From Macquaria australasica (lineage: Eukaryota; Chordata; Actinopteri; Centrarchiformes; Percichthyidae), in contig SEMN01000103.1 in assembly GCA_005408345.1 (NCBI GenBank), positions 1,116,001-1,180,000 on the forward strand: 64,000 bases of DNA. Reading direction: 5' to 3'. This document shows, piece by piece, positions 1 through 12,719 of this stretch. The notes beneath the pieces are model-generated. The model was not told where the DNA came from and did not search any database. It was given only the letters and a program-made list of their open reading frames with translations. Position numbers and translations under genes: made by a program. Numbering within the stretch: the first letter of the stretch is position 1; each line of letters opens with the position of its first letter.

Positions 1-879
1 CCCTCATCCATTTCTTTCAGCTCAAGCTCCTTCACTTGATTTATTGCTGTCTTTTACTCGTTCACCCCTCTGCTCTGCTCTCTCCTTTGACTCTTACCCA
101 CTACCCTTCATTCTTCCTCTGAGCATAAAAAACCCTTGTTTTCTTTTCTCCTTCCTGAACTGTTCCAGGCTCAGAGACAGTACAGCAAGGACTGTTCTTA
201 GTGCTTGATCCCCATAATCAAAACCACAGATTTTCCATTGTGCTGAGCCAAGGCTCCATTACTTTTAACTAGACTACAGTCCCACTGTGGGATGTTACAG
301 CCTGATAGAAATAGATTACAGTAAATCATGCCAGGAGTAGAGTTTGAGGATGGAGCATTTTGACTGAAAAGGAATATCCAATACTCAATTTAAGCATTAT
401 GGTATATTTCAACTGTGCAAGACTTAGTATTGAATATTGTTATTGTGACCTCTCTTCTCAAGCAGAATTCAGAACTGAGAGACCCAAATGTAAAACAAAA
501 AGCTGCTCCACAGTTGATGGATTGCAGAGCGATTCTAGGTAAACATAGTTTTCTGTTGTACTCAAATGACCTTTAATTTGTCGTAGCGTTGTCTGTCCTG
601 CTACAGACCTCAGTTATACCCTCAGGAAATTCTTCTGTGCTCCAAAAGTCAAGCCAGTCTCATAAATACTTGTTAGGTCTTAAAGTGTTTTTTTTGTTGT
701 TTTGTTTTACATCTTTTATTCAGTGTTTAAATTTTGATTTGATAGATCATAAACGTTACACATCTTATTTCTCCTGCCATGGGTGTTAATGACTGGACAA
801 TTGAATAATAAAGAAAGGCACAAACAATTTTGTGTGCAATGAGCTGCAGAGCTTAATATTTGAACCTAAAATTATACTT

Positions 880-1261
880 TTTTTGATTTTTTGTGTGTGT
901 ATGTTCACGTAGCACTCTTTCAGTATGTGCAGTTGTGTGACCCACTAGGATCATGGCAGGAACTGTCATGCTTATTTTAAGCCTCAACCCACAATGCATT
1001 GCTCTCAGCTCTGTCTATGGGTCTGTGTGCGCGTGTGTGCGTGTGCTGAGGGGGAACGATCTGTCTATGCTGAGTTTATGCAAATGCGTGCCTGAGTTTG
1101 CATGCAATACACGCAATATTACCTCTGTGGGACTTTTGTGTGTTTGATCCAAGTGTGGCTATGCACAAACAAGTGTGTATTCATACGTGAATGTTTAGTG
1201 TTTCTTCTTTGTGTGGCAATTTCACATCTGCAGATCTCTGCCTGTGTGTGTGCAAAAGCCT

Positions 1262-1311
<50 letters not shown>

Positions 1312-2720
1312 ATGCAGTTCTCTGAAGTGGATCCATGTATATCATGTAGGATCTGTGTGTGTGTGTATGTGTGTGATTGTGACTGTGTGCACGTATTTAA
1401 AGTTTATGAGACTGTCCAATTTTCTGTGTATGTATGTGTATGTTCATGTATGTTTATACATTCATGGGTATATGCAAATCTGTGTGTGCCGATGTGTGTG
1501 TGTCTGTGAGTGAGTGCGCATGTGTGTATGTTAGTGCGCATGTGCAATCCCCCCAGCGGGGACAATCATCACGGCTCGTGCCCACAGTAGGCAGCCTTCC
1601 CCTGGGGGGCCGTGACTGAGGCCTGCCTGACGAGATGCTGCCTGACTGAGTGTGGAACCTGGATGCTTGCCTCCTCCCCCAACACACACACGTGAAATAA
1701 CCATGAATGCATAAATTCAAAGATGCATGAACACAGAGTGTAATATGCATACTGTCACACTACGCAAGGAGCATGCATGTTTACATATACACAAAGCTGC
1801 AAAAACATGCATTGCTGCACAAACACAGAGCCTCTAATGTTCACAAAGGTGCATAAAAATATAAACAGAAACCACACATGCAAGTCTACAACCAAACAGT
1901 AAAATTCCTTCTTCTGTGTTCCTGTTCAAGCCATCCACCAATCTTTTTCCTGGGAAAAGATCTAGCCGGGAACATGTACAACCCTGCCAGTCTTGCCTCA
2001 GTTTGAGACTTCTTTTAGGAAGAAGGGACGTGTGTGTGCTGAGTGTGCATCTGTGTGGGTGTGAGAATGTGTAGGTGTGTGACTTTTTATATGCAGAATG
2101 TGTCAGCATGTGCATATCAGGCTCTGTATGCACGCAGGTTGTCCCTACACAACCGCATGTGTGTGTCAGTATGTGTCGGGTATGTGCGCGTGTCGTGTCG
2201 GAGCATGTGTGCAGGTACATCCACTTGGCATCCGTGTCTGACTGGGCCACAGTGTGTGAGGCCTGACGCTAAGCCGACATGACAGAAGCAAATAATGTCT
2301 GCTCCTGTTATCTTCTCTTCCCCCTCGGCCCCGCAGGAACCTTTTAAAGGGCCAAACACTGATGAAATCACACACAGATACCCATGCACACACATGCATG
2401 TATACAGTACAGATGCACACATGTGCACCGCGCAAACACATATCTGCAAAATTATACATGTAAATGCAAGGCGCAAAGAGAAACACGCAAATCTGACGTA
2501 ACCTTTCTCAGTTATTGACATATGAATGAGCTCCTGCACAAATCCACCATCTAAAACCTAAACATGCACATAATACCATTTATTTACACAGACCCACATA
2601 CTGTGGATAAGAACGGACAATTCCTCTGAGGTTTGGATGGAAATAAATCCATAAAAACACACAGACATCCATAGGTTTATATGGATAACAGCTGTGTCAA
2701 CTCAAATGCACACACCCATA
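880..2720. repeat. cryptic TG/CA-rich domain with alternating polarity
   Basis: TG-rich on the plus strand about 900-1530 and 2030-2220, and CA-rich about 1680-1860 and 2360-2720. A pure (TG)n core lies near 1265-1309. The alternating purine-pyrimidine composition produces all the short open frames seen here, none of which looks like a protein. Confidence 0.7.
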
Positions 2721-3899
2721 CATTTACACAAATATGACCTATTTCCTGTAGCTATGACCTAATAGACCTCCAAGTTGCAGCCTCTCTTCTGGCTCTCCTT
2801 TTAATGTTGGTGCTACTTGTATTTCTGATTTTAAGGACATAAACTAATCTGCTCGCTCGACACAGTACTGGAAAATAATCTTTCTATACTGCTATGCTAA
2901 TTAATTTTAATAGATTGGGATAGATGGTTAATATGTGTTGTACTTTTATTTTTTGTTAGACTGACACATGATGGTGTTAAATATGAATCAAAGTGACGGC
3001 AGAGTTTGTGTATATAATTTGGGCTGTAAAGTGAGCATATCCCACTACAGATGTTGTGTTTGGCCCACACAGCCTCCAGAGAGCTCAACAGCAAAGTCTG
3101 GTGTCCCAGAGGAACACACCCGCTCTCAACACGAGCTGGAGCTACGCTCATCTACACTACACCCACACTGCCCTGACACTGAACCTACACTTAGAACCTA
3201 CACTCAGAACTGTTGACTCTTTTTTTTCTAGTTTATACATGCATAGCTGAGCACTTCTTAATTATGAACAGAACTGAAAATGTTGGAAAAACGTATAATT
3301 TTCTGATACTAAAACATATTAATGGATTGTGGAGCTGAGAATTGGCTCATCATGTGATCTGCATTTGTTTTTCTTTTATTCCAAAATAATGTACAACCCC
3401 TTGTGGACATAAAATGTTAATATGGTGAAAATGTATGCTAATTTAGTAAAGAAATGTTAAAATATGCTTCTAAAAGTGGAAATATCTGATATTTATAACA
3501 AAGTATATTAGGATGTCTTGGCAAAATACAGAGGGTTTACGAGAGTGACTTTGTTTCTAACATTGTTTTTTTTTTGTCCTATGAATAAATATAGAATATA
3601 GGAATAAACTGTGGATTCCATTTTATTCGAATGTTATGGCTGCACTGAATCATAAATCCTGTTATGTGCATGAAACCAAACGGTGCCTTGAGAGTGTTCT
3701 TTCCATCGGCTCGCTTCCTGATCTTCCCTCTTCGGGGTCCTTCCTGACAGGCCATGTACTGTAGCGGGCTGTCCGTGCCGATGCCTGTATGTATGCACGC
3801 TGCTCTCCACCTGTCATCTCATATCTCTGCCTCCGCCTCCATCAACCTGCTTCCAACCCAGCAACCAGCCAACCAACCAGTACAAGCCTGTTGCTAGGG

Positions 3900-4110
3900 C
3901 AACGGCTATCTAGGGGATACTTATTTTGTTTCTCACACCTCCTTCCCTTCATCCTTCTTTCTATCTCTTCCCTCCTCTCCCTCTTTCTTCCTCTCTCATC
4001 CCCTCTGCTATGTTTTTGCCCATATGACAGATATGTCTGTCAGATCTGTCTTTCGGTCTCACTCCCTGTCTCTCCCTCATTCGGTCTCTTCCGCTCTCTC
4101 TTGAAGATGG
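3900..4110. repeat. polypyrimidine (C/T-rich) tract
   Basis: A long run on the plus strand made almost only of C and T, with TCCCT and CTTTC words repeated imperfectly. It is low-complexity sequence inside the acot7 intron. Confidence 0.7.
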
Positions 4111-4462
4111 ACAGGTTGCTCTAATGCTACAGTATCTTCTCATTACAAAATCATAAAAAAATGATAATACACACAAAGTGAAGTTTCCTTTGTAACATAT
4201 CAAGAAACTCCCCCTATGCTACTGAAACTCATGCACAACCAGCATTACCATGATATACTGTCTATACATGTATTAATAGGTGTAGACATCATCTCTCCCC
4301 CTTTGACATGAATTAAAGCAGTTACAGTAGTCAGCACATTACATTTGGTTGTTACAGACAGTCTGTGCATCGCTGTTGCCACTGGCATTTAAGGGTTCAG
4401 AGATAGCGCTAGGTCAGCCCAATGTGATCCTCCCTGCGCCTTTACTCAAGGGACTCTGAGCA

Positions 4463-4488
4463 GTGTGTGTGTGTGTGTGTGTGTGTGT
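4463..4488. repeat. (TG)n microsatellite
   Basis: Thirteen uninterrupted GT units. Confidence 0.9.
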
Positions 4489-5087
4489 CAGCCTGCATAC
4501 ATATATGTGTGTACATAGCGCACATTAAATGTGCACATATCTTAATAATAAACAAGAATTACAGACTGCATCACTTGGCAAACATTCTAAATCTAAATCT
4601 CATTTTCGCTTAGTTTTTATTACCTTGTCACATCACATAAAGCAGCACCTCATGAAAGCGGTGTTTCATCTTTCATGCTTCTCAGGGCTGTGTTACTTAT
4701 TGTGTGCTGCCCTCTACTGATCAAACAGCAGAACATCACAGTGAGCTAATTTTTTTTCCTCCTGACCTAACCAGACGCAGCCTTAAGTGAAATATTTTAC
4801 AGCATTTAAAAAACTTACTTTTCCAGCCCACATATGGCCAAATTCATGGCACTTAATGATTTTAACTTTGAGCATCACAGTGAGTTGAAGCGTAAGTACT
4901 CTGACAAGCTGCAACCAAAATGATTCTGACTAACAAATATTATCAAATTTAGTAAGAAACTATAGGGGCATGCAGCATTTGGCAGGGTCAGAGCAGTCTC
5001 TGTACACGAATAGTAGATGACAGTGAACTGGTGAAAATAATGAGGATATGAGGTTTGGTGCAGCAGGGTGTAAAATTTGGTGCAAAT

Positions 5088-5215
5088 TGGATTTTGGTCT
5101 GGTCGCTAACTATGTAATAGAAACATCCCAGGTTCGAGTCCAGCTCTCTCTCCCTTCATTTCATCTCTACTGTCACCACTGACACCAATAAAGGGGATAA
5201 AACAGGCCTTTTTCA
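5088..5215 (+). mobile_element. SINE-like repeat fragment
   Basis: Contains GGTTCGAGTCC, a match to an RNA polymerase III B-box, followed by CTCTCTCCCTTCATTTCATC and a tail CCAATAAAGG. This B-box, CT-rich and AATAAAGG arrangement is common in percomorph genomes. The minus strand of 31975-32105 carries the same tail. Family not named. Confidence 0.5.
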
Positions 5216-6319
5216 TGGAAGACATTTTGACATGTCAAAGTAGAAAAGCACAGCTGTAAATAATAAAATTAATGATGTCTGAATTCCATTTAACTGCTTC
5301 AGAGTCCTGGTATTGTCACACTGTCATGGCTTACTGGGACTCTTAAATAGAGCAGAGCGATCATTAATGTTATGAGTAACACCTGTGCTTATCAAAATGT
5401 CTGCTGTACATTCACTCGTAAAATGGTAACAGGTGTGTAGGGAAATTAAATCATCTTAATTATAATACAAATGTAAATCATATTGTAGAATATTTTGCCC
5501 CGGTCACAATAACTCTTCTTTAAAATCTACTGCAGTACGAAAAATCTGTCAAATAAATTAGCTTACACTAAAACTGCAGTCAATGAATGTTTTCTTTTTC
5601 TGTGACTACAGGTGGCTGAACAATTCACGTCTCACTTGCCTACATTACTGACAAACTGACAGCATATTTGCAGGTACTGGACTTGTGCTGCTGCATTAAT
5701 TGATACATGGTTGCTATGAACTGACCTCTTGAGTTTGTCAGACAATCAGTAACCCCATCTGTAAAAGTGAATTGAACCAGACGTGACACCTTTTAAATAT
5801 AATTACACAATATTACATTAGTTTGACACTTATGATAGTGCTGTCTTTGTAAGATCTTACACAGTGAAAGATTTGCACTTTTAAGAAATTATTAAAATGG
5901 TCAGAGCTGTAGAAATCTGTCCTTATACTGAATTATATGGCCTTAAACCTCTGTTAGACCAAGTCTGCAACAGGTCAAGCTAAACACCTCAGATATTCTT
6001 ATTAACATTTAGATGACTTCTACAGGACACGTCAGCTGGGTTTGGACTGAACCACAGGTGCATTTTAAACCGCAGCTTCTGAGGACACAGCAAAGTGATT
6101 CAAGAGACCATGTGATTTTGTTCCAGACAACACAGATTTAAACCTGCGTTGAATCTTAAACTGCAGTTATGCTAATAACAGGGCAACAGCCCCCATGTCT
6201 CCAGGTTTTGGTTTGTTTTGCCTTTTTGCAGCCTTCAACACTCACACACCTATTTCATCCATACACTTACCCTGGATGCAGCTCACCTTCACACCCCATT
6301 TTGTAAATAGTAATAAATT

Positions 6320-6325
6320 AATATA

Positions 6326-6362
<37 letters not shown>
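6320..6362. repeat. (AT)n microsatellite
   Basis: An almost pure AT dinucleotide run, broken once by AC. It is self-complementary. Confidence 0.9.
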
Positions 6363-6363
<1 letters not shown>

Positions 6364-6494
6364 AACATTAACTGGCACTTGTACTTGGCTTGTCTCCCAG
6401 CCATGTCGCACTTTGAGCAAAGAGAGACATAAAGCGAAATACACACCAAAATCAATATAAGCGAGATGAATAAAGAGAAAAAGACAACAGAACT

Positions 6495-6796
6495 GAAACA
6501 ATTAGTTGATTAATGGATAAGGCGATCGTTAGAAAACAAATCGACAACTACTTTGATAACTGATTAACAGAGTAAGGTGTTTGCCAACGTTCTCCAACGT
6601 GAAGATTTGCTGCTTTTCTCTGTTTTATATTATTGTAAATTTAATCTGTTTGGGCTTTGGGCAGCTGATGGGACAAAATGATGGGCATTTTCACTATGTT
6701 CTGAAATTTTATATACAAAATAATTACAGTAATTTATTAATCAGGTAAAATAACCAACACATTAATCAACAATGAAAAATATCAGTAGTTACAGTC
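6495..6796 (-). mobile_element. common percomorph repeat, ACTAATCGATTAATC family
   Basis: Degenerate copy with AACAATTAGTTGATTAAT at one end, GATTTGCTGCTTTTCTCTG inside, and diverged TTAATCAAC words at the other. A second copy in the opposite orientation is at 47180-47536. The family typically has GGCTGCAACTAACG ends, which suggests a small DNA transposon. Confidence 0.65.
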
Positions 6797-6857
6797 TTAA
6801 TTACTATAGCATATATTGTGGGTGGCAAGTATTTTTATATAGTATGTGAGGGTGTAT

Positions 6858-6860
<3 letters not shown>

Positions 6861-6952
<92 letters not shown>
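6861..6952. repeat. (GT)46 microsatellite, CA in the acot7 transcript
   Basis: Ninety-two bases of uninterrupted GT on the plus strand. In the acot7 pre-mRNA it is (CA)46, about 255 nt downstream of the exon 3 donor. Confidence 0.97.
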
Positions 6953-6953
<1 letters not shown>

Positions 6954-7207
6954 TTCCTGCCCATGAACACCTGTGCACCTGAATGTCTGTCAGGCGGCAG
7001 GTTCAAACAAAACACTCACAAATGTTTTTTTAAATTCATCATATTCTAACCAGAGGTGTAACTTCATTATGGATATTACTTATATGAACAAAGACAGAAT
7101 TTTAATAATTTGCCTAGAATGAAAATGATTTTCATTACTCACTTAAACATATTATCAAACAGTTTAAGGAATGCCTGCACTTTATCAAATACATCAAAAT
7201 TAGTCAC

Positions 7208-7364
7208 CTGTGAGGATGTTCTCAGCCATGACTTTGACCTGCACCTCTAGTGAGTGCTTGGAGGTGTAAGTGATCTCAGTGGTGACGTGGGCGACCTCGC
7301 CAATGAACACAGGGGACAGGAACTCTGTTTTCTCTACTCGAACCAGAGCTGCCAAGCAGCGGTC
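7208..7364 (-). CDS. acot7: acot7 coding exon 3
   Basis: 157 bp, acceptor TTTAG and donor CAG/GTGAC. It encodes DRCLAALVRVEKTEFLSP through VKVMAENILT plus the first base of a Gly codon. It closely matches the human residues that follow the catalytic exon. The next exon (human GAKKLTNKATLWYVP) is not present in 1-7207. Confidence 0.95.
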
Positions 7365-10300
7365 CTAAAGAGGAGAAACAGAAAACTTAAAACTGATACA
7401 AATATCATACATACATTCACAGCATTAAAGAAAAAATTAGTTTTTAATATGCCATTAAGTAAACAATGACTTTCATCAGCCTCCACTGATGATCAGTACA
7501 GGAAGCAACAGCATTAGCAAGAATCTGACATTTTTGTTTCAAAAGAAAAACAGCTAAAGATTTTGGTTTGAAAGCCAGAAATGTCAGCACCTGGCGAATA
7601 AATCAATCACTGTCATTGGTATTGATTTACACTGTAAATCCACTACTAGTGTAATGTGGCCATTTTGTGCTGTGGGGTAAAAAATCTAATAAAAAATCTA
7701 AACTTACTTACTGCCCTTGAAATTGTATCTAACCTGTTTAGTCCTACTGAAACTAATGATCTTATATTTAGATTTAAAATGTAGTCTGACTTGTTTTGAG
7801 TATGGATTGGATTATCCAGTGTTGACTATGCAAGGCTGTTTAACTTAATACAAGTTAACTCCCCATTCAAACTTATAGTCTCAGAATAATTATTAGACCT
7901 AACACCCTTCTCTGATGATGAAAATAATATAAACCAGAATAACACATATCGTACATATACAGCAATGATTACACATGTGCCGGGCACAGACAGAATGATG
8001 TAGAGACTTCATGAAAAAGGATCAGCTTTGCAGTAACTCCATCATTCTTGGTCAAAAGTGTCATCAAAGATGACATTTTCACAAATTCCATTGTTAATAA
8101 ATAAGACAAAGAGTCTACAGCCATGCTAGCGGACCTGTGAGGCTGTAGGTACAGCGGTGTTAAGCATGTTAGCATGCTTAACATGCTGACATTTGTTAAG
8201 TAGTACAAATGTACAATGAACGTTGATGGGAATTATGGGTCATTATTCTTGCAGGTATTTGGTTATAAACCAAAGTATTGGACAAATTGAAATATTGAAA
8301 ATTGACCTGATGCTGGTGATTGATGAAGACTTAGAGGATCACCAAAGTCAATAGGATTCCTCCTCTGAGGGCCATGAATGTTTGTACCAAATTTTGTCCC
8401 AATCTATACTGTAGTTGAGATATTTCACTAGACAAGTGAAAACTTTGGCCAGCTGGTGGCACTAGAGGAAAAGTCAGAGGGCCACCAATGTCACTGAGAT
8501 TATTCATCCTCTGGGGACCATGAATATCTGTACCAAATTCCTTGGCAATCCATTCTATAAATGGGAAACATTTTACTTTAAACCAAAAAGGTCAACCTCA
8601 TGGTGACGCTAGAGGAAACGCCAGGGGATCAAGGGAAGACATCTGGGGAACATAAATGTCTGTACAAAATGTCATGGCAATCCAATAGTTGATGAGATAT
8701 TTCAGTTTGGACCAAAGTGGTGGACCTACTGATCGACATTGACATGGCTAGAGCCACAGCCCCAGCAGTCAGTTGGCATGGTGACTCAGTATAGCACGCA
8801 TGTCTCCCAACTTGAAGATTTTAGGTTCAAAATCTGGTTGGGCATGGCAGGCAATACCTGTATAGAGCTCCGTTATCTAGAAAAAAGAACAACACTAATC
8901 TTATTTTAAGTGATTTTATCTTGTTTTAAGACTTCTGGTAGCTGAACATCCTGTTTTTTTAATATCTTATCAAGTGAAAATCACTTACTGAACTGGCAGC
9001 CACACTTGTTTGTTTCAAGCAAAAGAAAACTCATGTCTAAAATGTTTTCACTTAATTTTGATTCGGCTTTTTTACAGTGAGGAGGTTTAAGGCAGAAAAG
9101 GTAACAAAATCAGTGCCAGACAATCTAAGGCAAAGGCTTGAGGGACTTAAAGAAGACATTAACAATTTCCATCATTGACATGTTTCACTTTCATCATCTG
9201 AACTGCTTTGATTCGTTAACAGTAAGCAGGTGCAACGCCAGGTGAAGAGTGGAGAGGAGCGGAGAGGAGCGGAGAGGAACGGAGAGGGAAAAAGAATTGT
9301 ATCTACCAACATTGACACATAATGTCACCAGTGCCACAGCACAGAGATGTTAATCCACACGTTTAAAGGCACCATGATGTTTGTAAAAGATCAACACCAA
9401 AACCACACTTACAAAATACTTTTGCAATCAGTATAAAAAGACAAGCAGGGACAGGAGAAACTCAGACGTTAAGCATAGACATGACAGTTTATGTCATACA
9501 TTTTAGTAAAACACATTGTGAGGAGATACAATACAACTGATTATTATGACATATTTCTTCTGTAATTCTGTATTTTCCTGGTTCACACAGGGGTGACTGA
9601 GCCAAGTGTAACTTGATGGAGCAACTGTCCAAAACTGTTCATGAGTTAAAAACGTCTTTGTGCCTCACTGGGACATAGACTGTATATAAAGATGGACGAC
9701 GTGACAGCTCCCCAAAAGTGAAGCTAAAACATCTCGATCGCCCCCTGGTGGTTGGCTGCAGTAAAGGTCATAAGCTGCTAATGCTTCAATGAATGGCAGA
9801 CACTAGGATAAAATCCTGCTGACCCAAGTTCTGATCTTGCCTGTCGTATATGAAGGCATTAGTGTAAGGGGAGGTTGTCAAAGAATCTGTGATTTTCACT
9901 GTACATTTACATTTGTACTGTCTTTCTATCAGCTTGTCAGTCATCTGTAAAGCACCTTGCATTGCACTAACCTGTATGTATGAAAGGTGCTTTACAAATA
10001 AAGCTTGATCGATTAGTTGATTGTGATGTAACCAGTGACTAGAAACTTATATACTATGATAGTGGTTCTCAACCTGGGGGTCGCGAACCCCAAGGGGGTC
10101 CCGAGATCATTTCTGGGGGTCGCCAGATGGTTCAATTCAATTCAATTCAGTTTTATTTATATAGCGCCATATCATAACAAAGTTATCTCAGGGCACTTTT
10201 TCGAATAGAGCAGGTCTAGACCGACTCTTTATATTTACAGAGACCCAACAGTTCCTACCATGAGCAAGCACTATGCGACAGTGGCAAGGAAAAACTCCCT

Positions 10301-12683
10301 TTTAACAGGTAGAAACCTCGAGCAGAACCAGGCTCAAGGTGGGCGGTCATCTGCCTCGATTGGTTGGGTTGAAGGGGAAGGGGGGGAGCGGGAGAGAGAG
10401 AGCAGGAGGAAAGAGAACATACAGCAGCTCAATACAGCATAGATATGGTAATGGCATTGTGGAGAAAAAAATAAAATAACATATTTTAGAGTGGGGAATG
10501 GTTTTTACATTATATCGCCTGTACCAGTGATATAATTTGTCTTAGAATAGATTTTATTGAGTGCGTTTGTGAGAGTCAAACACTAATTAAAGTCAAAACC
10601 GAATTAGTTGTTGTTCTGTCTCTGAGCAAAGCAACGGTCTTCCTGTGTGAGTGTGGTAGCTTTCATGTGTGTTCATGTAATTATATTACAGTAATCCCTG
10701 AACAGTCTCGGGCATTAGGGTGTTAGTGCAATGTCCCAGTGCTATGGGAGTGGGGGTGGGGGTGGGTCGCGAACACCAACCTCATTATTCTGGGGGTTTG
10801 CGACTCAAAAAGGTCGAGAAGCACTGTATTATGACATAACCACTAAACATAAACCATAGAAATGTAATTTGAAATAAAAACATGCATTCATAAATGGTGT
10901 ACAGTATATTATAACATGAAGGAATTAATGTGTCTTTATGAAGCAGAAGTGTACTGTAGTATCTGCAAAAGCACGTTGTGTCTATAAATGTGTGTAAATG
11001 TGTCTATAAATGTGTTTATAATGAAATGTAGGACATCAGGGGAATATGATCACATTGCTGTAACAGGTGAGATGACAATCGAATGATGCAAGTCAAAAGC
11101 CGGTTAAAGTTCACCAGGTGAAAAGTAAAACCAAGACAGTAAAAAGGAAAGCAAATCTGGGTGAGGCAATACTGAATAAAAATAATATTAATGCAGCCAT
11201 GTAATTTGGAAATAAGAGACTGTTAATAATGTTTTTTTTAATGTTGGACAAACTGTGTGTTAATAAACATTTTATGTTCCCTAAAGCAGTGGTTCTAAAA
11301 GCTTTTTAGCTCTAAATCCCTTAAAGTAAAGCAATGACCCATCACATGCTGGAGAGAGAAACAACTCTACCAAAGAATAATTTTTCCCTTTTAATGTTCT
11401 TCAATTGCCTAATTTTTCACTTTTCTTCCCGTTTTTTCATATTCTCCATATTTATAAAAGAAGTGGTTAATATAAGTAATGAGAATAATTTCTTTCTTTC
11501 TTGGGCCATTCGTATTTATTTGTGCTATGTAGACAATTTCTGCACTGCAGACTATTATGCACATTATATTTTATATTTTATTTGTTTATTCAGGTGTTGA
11601 AAAGGAACATTTAGTACTGGACAAACGTAGGATTGTACAATTCACATATTTCCCTACTTAAAATGAGCATTATAACAACTTAAGGGGAGGAGTCATCTTT
11701 ATTTACCCACAGTAGTATAATAAAATAGTTTAAAGTGTGGTCTGAATGTAGTTGTTGTCTCTTACCCCGTTCTGTGTGTTGCAGTGTCGTGTGCCAACGA
11801 TGCATCCAGCTTCCTCGATCATCTTGAGGATGATGCCGCCGTGGACGTTGCCCACAATGTTGGCATCGTCTGGCCTCATGATCCTGCCGTAAAGAGAAAA
11901 TTAGTGGATTACAACATTTGTTATTAGCAATATTATAAGAGTTCTTGGCACCCTGTTGGAAAATAAAATACTATTGATCAATAAATGTCAAAACCTAACC
12001 AGCCAGGCTAACTGATAATTTCACATATCGCATATTTTTTTTCAACTTTTGAAGAGTGGGAAGCTGCGATAGGTTGAAACATAGTTGAGGAATGATTTCA
12101 AGAGACAAAAAAGGTAGTATCTTCTTACTCTAAAACTATCTGCTTTAAATCTAATTTTTAAAAATACAGGACTGAGCCAACAACTTGAGACAGCCATGGG
12201 CTGTGGAGGGCAGAAGATGTGTTAATCAGCATTACTACAGTTTAACAAAACGTGCATAGGCGGTAAGTCACTAAGACATATTTAGTTGTTGATTTATTCA
12301 GTTGAATGAGGTTGAGGTTGTTGAAACCTTATCTGTACAAAAAAAATGAAAAGAAAGAGAGCGAGGGAGGGAGAGAAAGAAATGAATCTGACATGTCTGG
12401 CTAAGAGAACTATCTAGGAACATGTGATGTGCTTCTAGATAGTCACTCATAACTTCTCCATGTCTGTGTGATGACTGCATACAGTATCGTTATCACTGAC
12501 AGTGCAATATGCCGTCATGTACATCAGCTGTTTCCAGTTCTTCAGTGCGTGGGTTAAACTAGTCTTACCAGTTACGTTCTAGTCTGCTTACTACACAGAG
12601 GTCACAATTGTCAAACCACACAGGTATGCACCGTTGCACTGAGATCTGATTCATTATGTGAAACAGATGGTAAAGCTTTACAG

Positions 12684-12719
<36 letters not shown>

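Larger units (their letters stand above)
1..7207 (-). other. acot7 intron 3 (partial), repeat-rich, no exon seen
   Basis: No coding exon was recognised here. The stretch holds a TG/CA-rich domain (about 880-2720), a pyrimidine-rich tract (about 3900-4110), TG and AT microsatellites, a SINE-like tail near 5140-5215 and one copy of a common fish repeat at 6495-6796. Short open frames here are produced by the microsatellites. Confidence 0.7.
7365..11765 (-). other. acot7 intron 2, packed with repeats
   Basis: No exon is seen. It contains the three-module fish repeat (8100-8760), a further dispersed repeat (8760-8880), a GGAGC tandem tract (9241-9290), another common repeat (9665-9800), a LINE tail (9890-10024), a hAT element with a nested repeat (10060-10826) and a hAT end fragment (11284-11345). 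Confidence 0.75.

Noticed and set aside
1119..1750. Open frames of 60-100 codons in TG/CA-rich DNA
   Set aside because: Cys/Val and His/Thr runs are translations of the dinucleotide repeats, on both strands.
5130..5150. Possible tRNA gene from the GGTTCGAGTCC B-box
   Set aside because: No A-box or cloverleaf can be drawn around it, and the CT-rich plus AATAAAGG tail fits a SINE-like repeat.
6861..6952. Regular repeats as a CRISPR-like array
   Set aside because: It is a simple dinucleotide repeat in a vertebrate intron, with no spacers.
8158..8190. Palindromic TTAGCATGCTTAACATG as a regulatory operator
   Set aside because: It is an internal part of the common percomorph repeat at 8100-8760.
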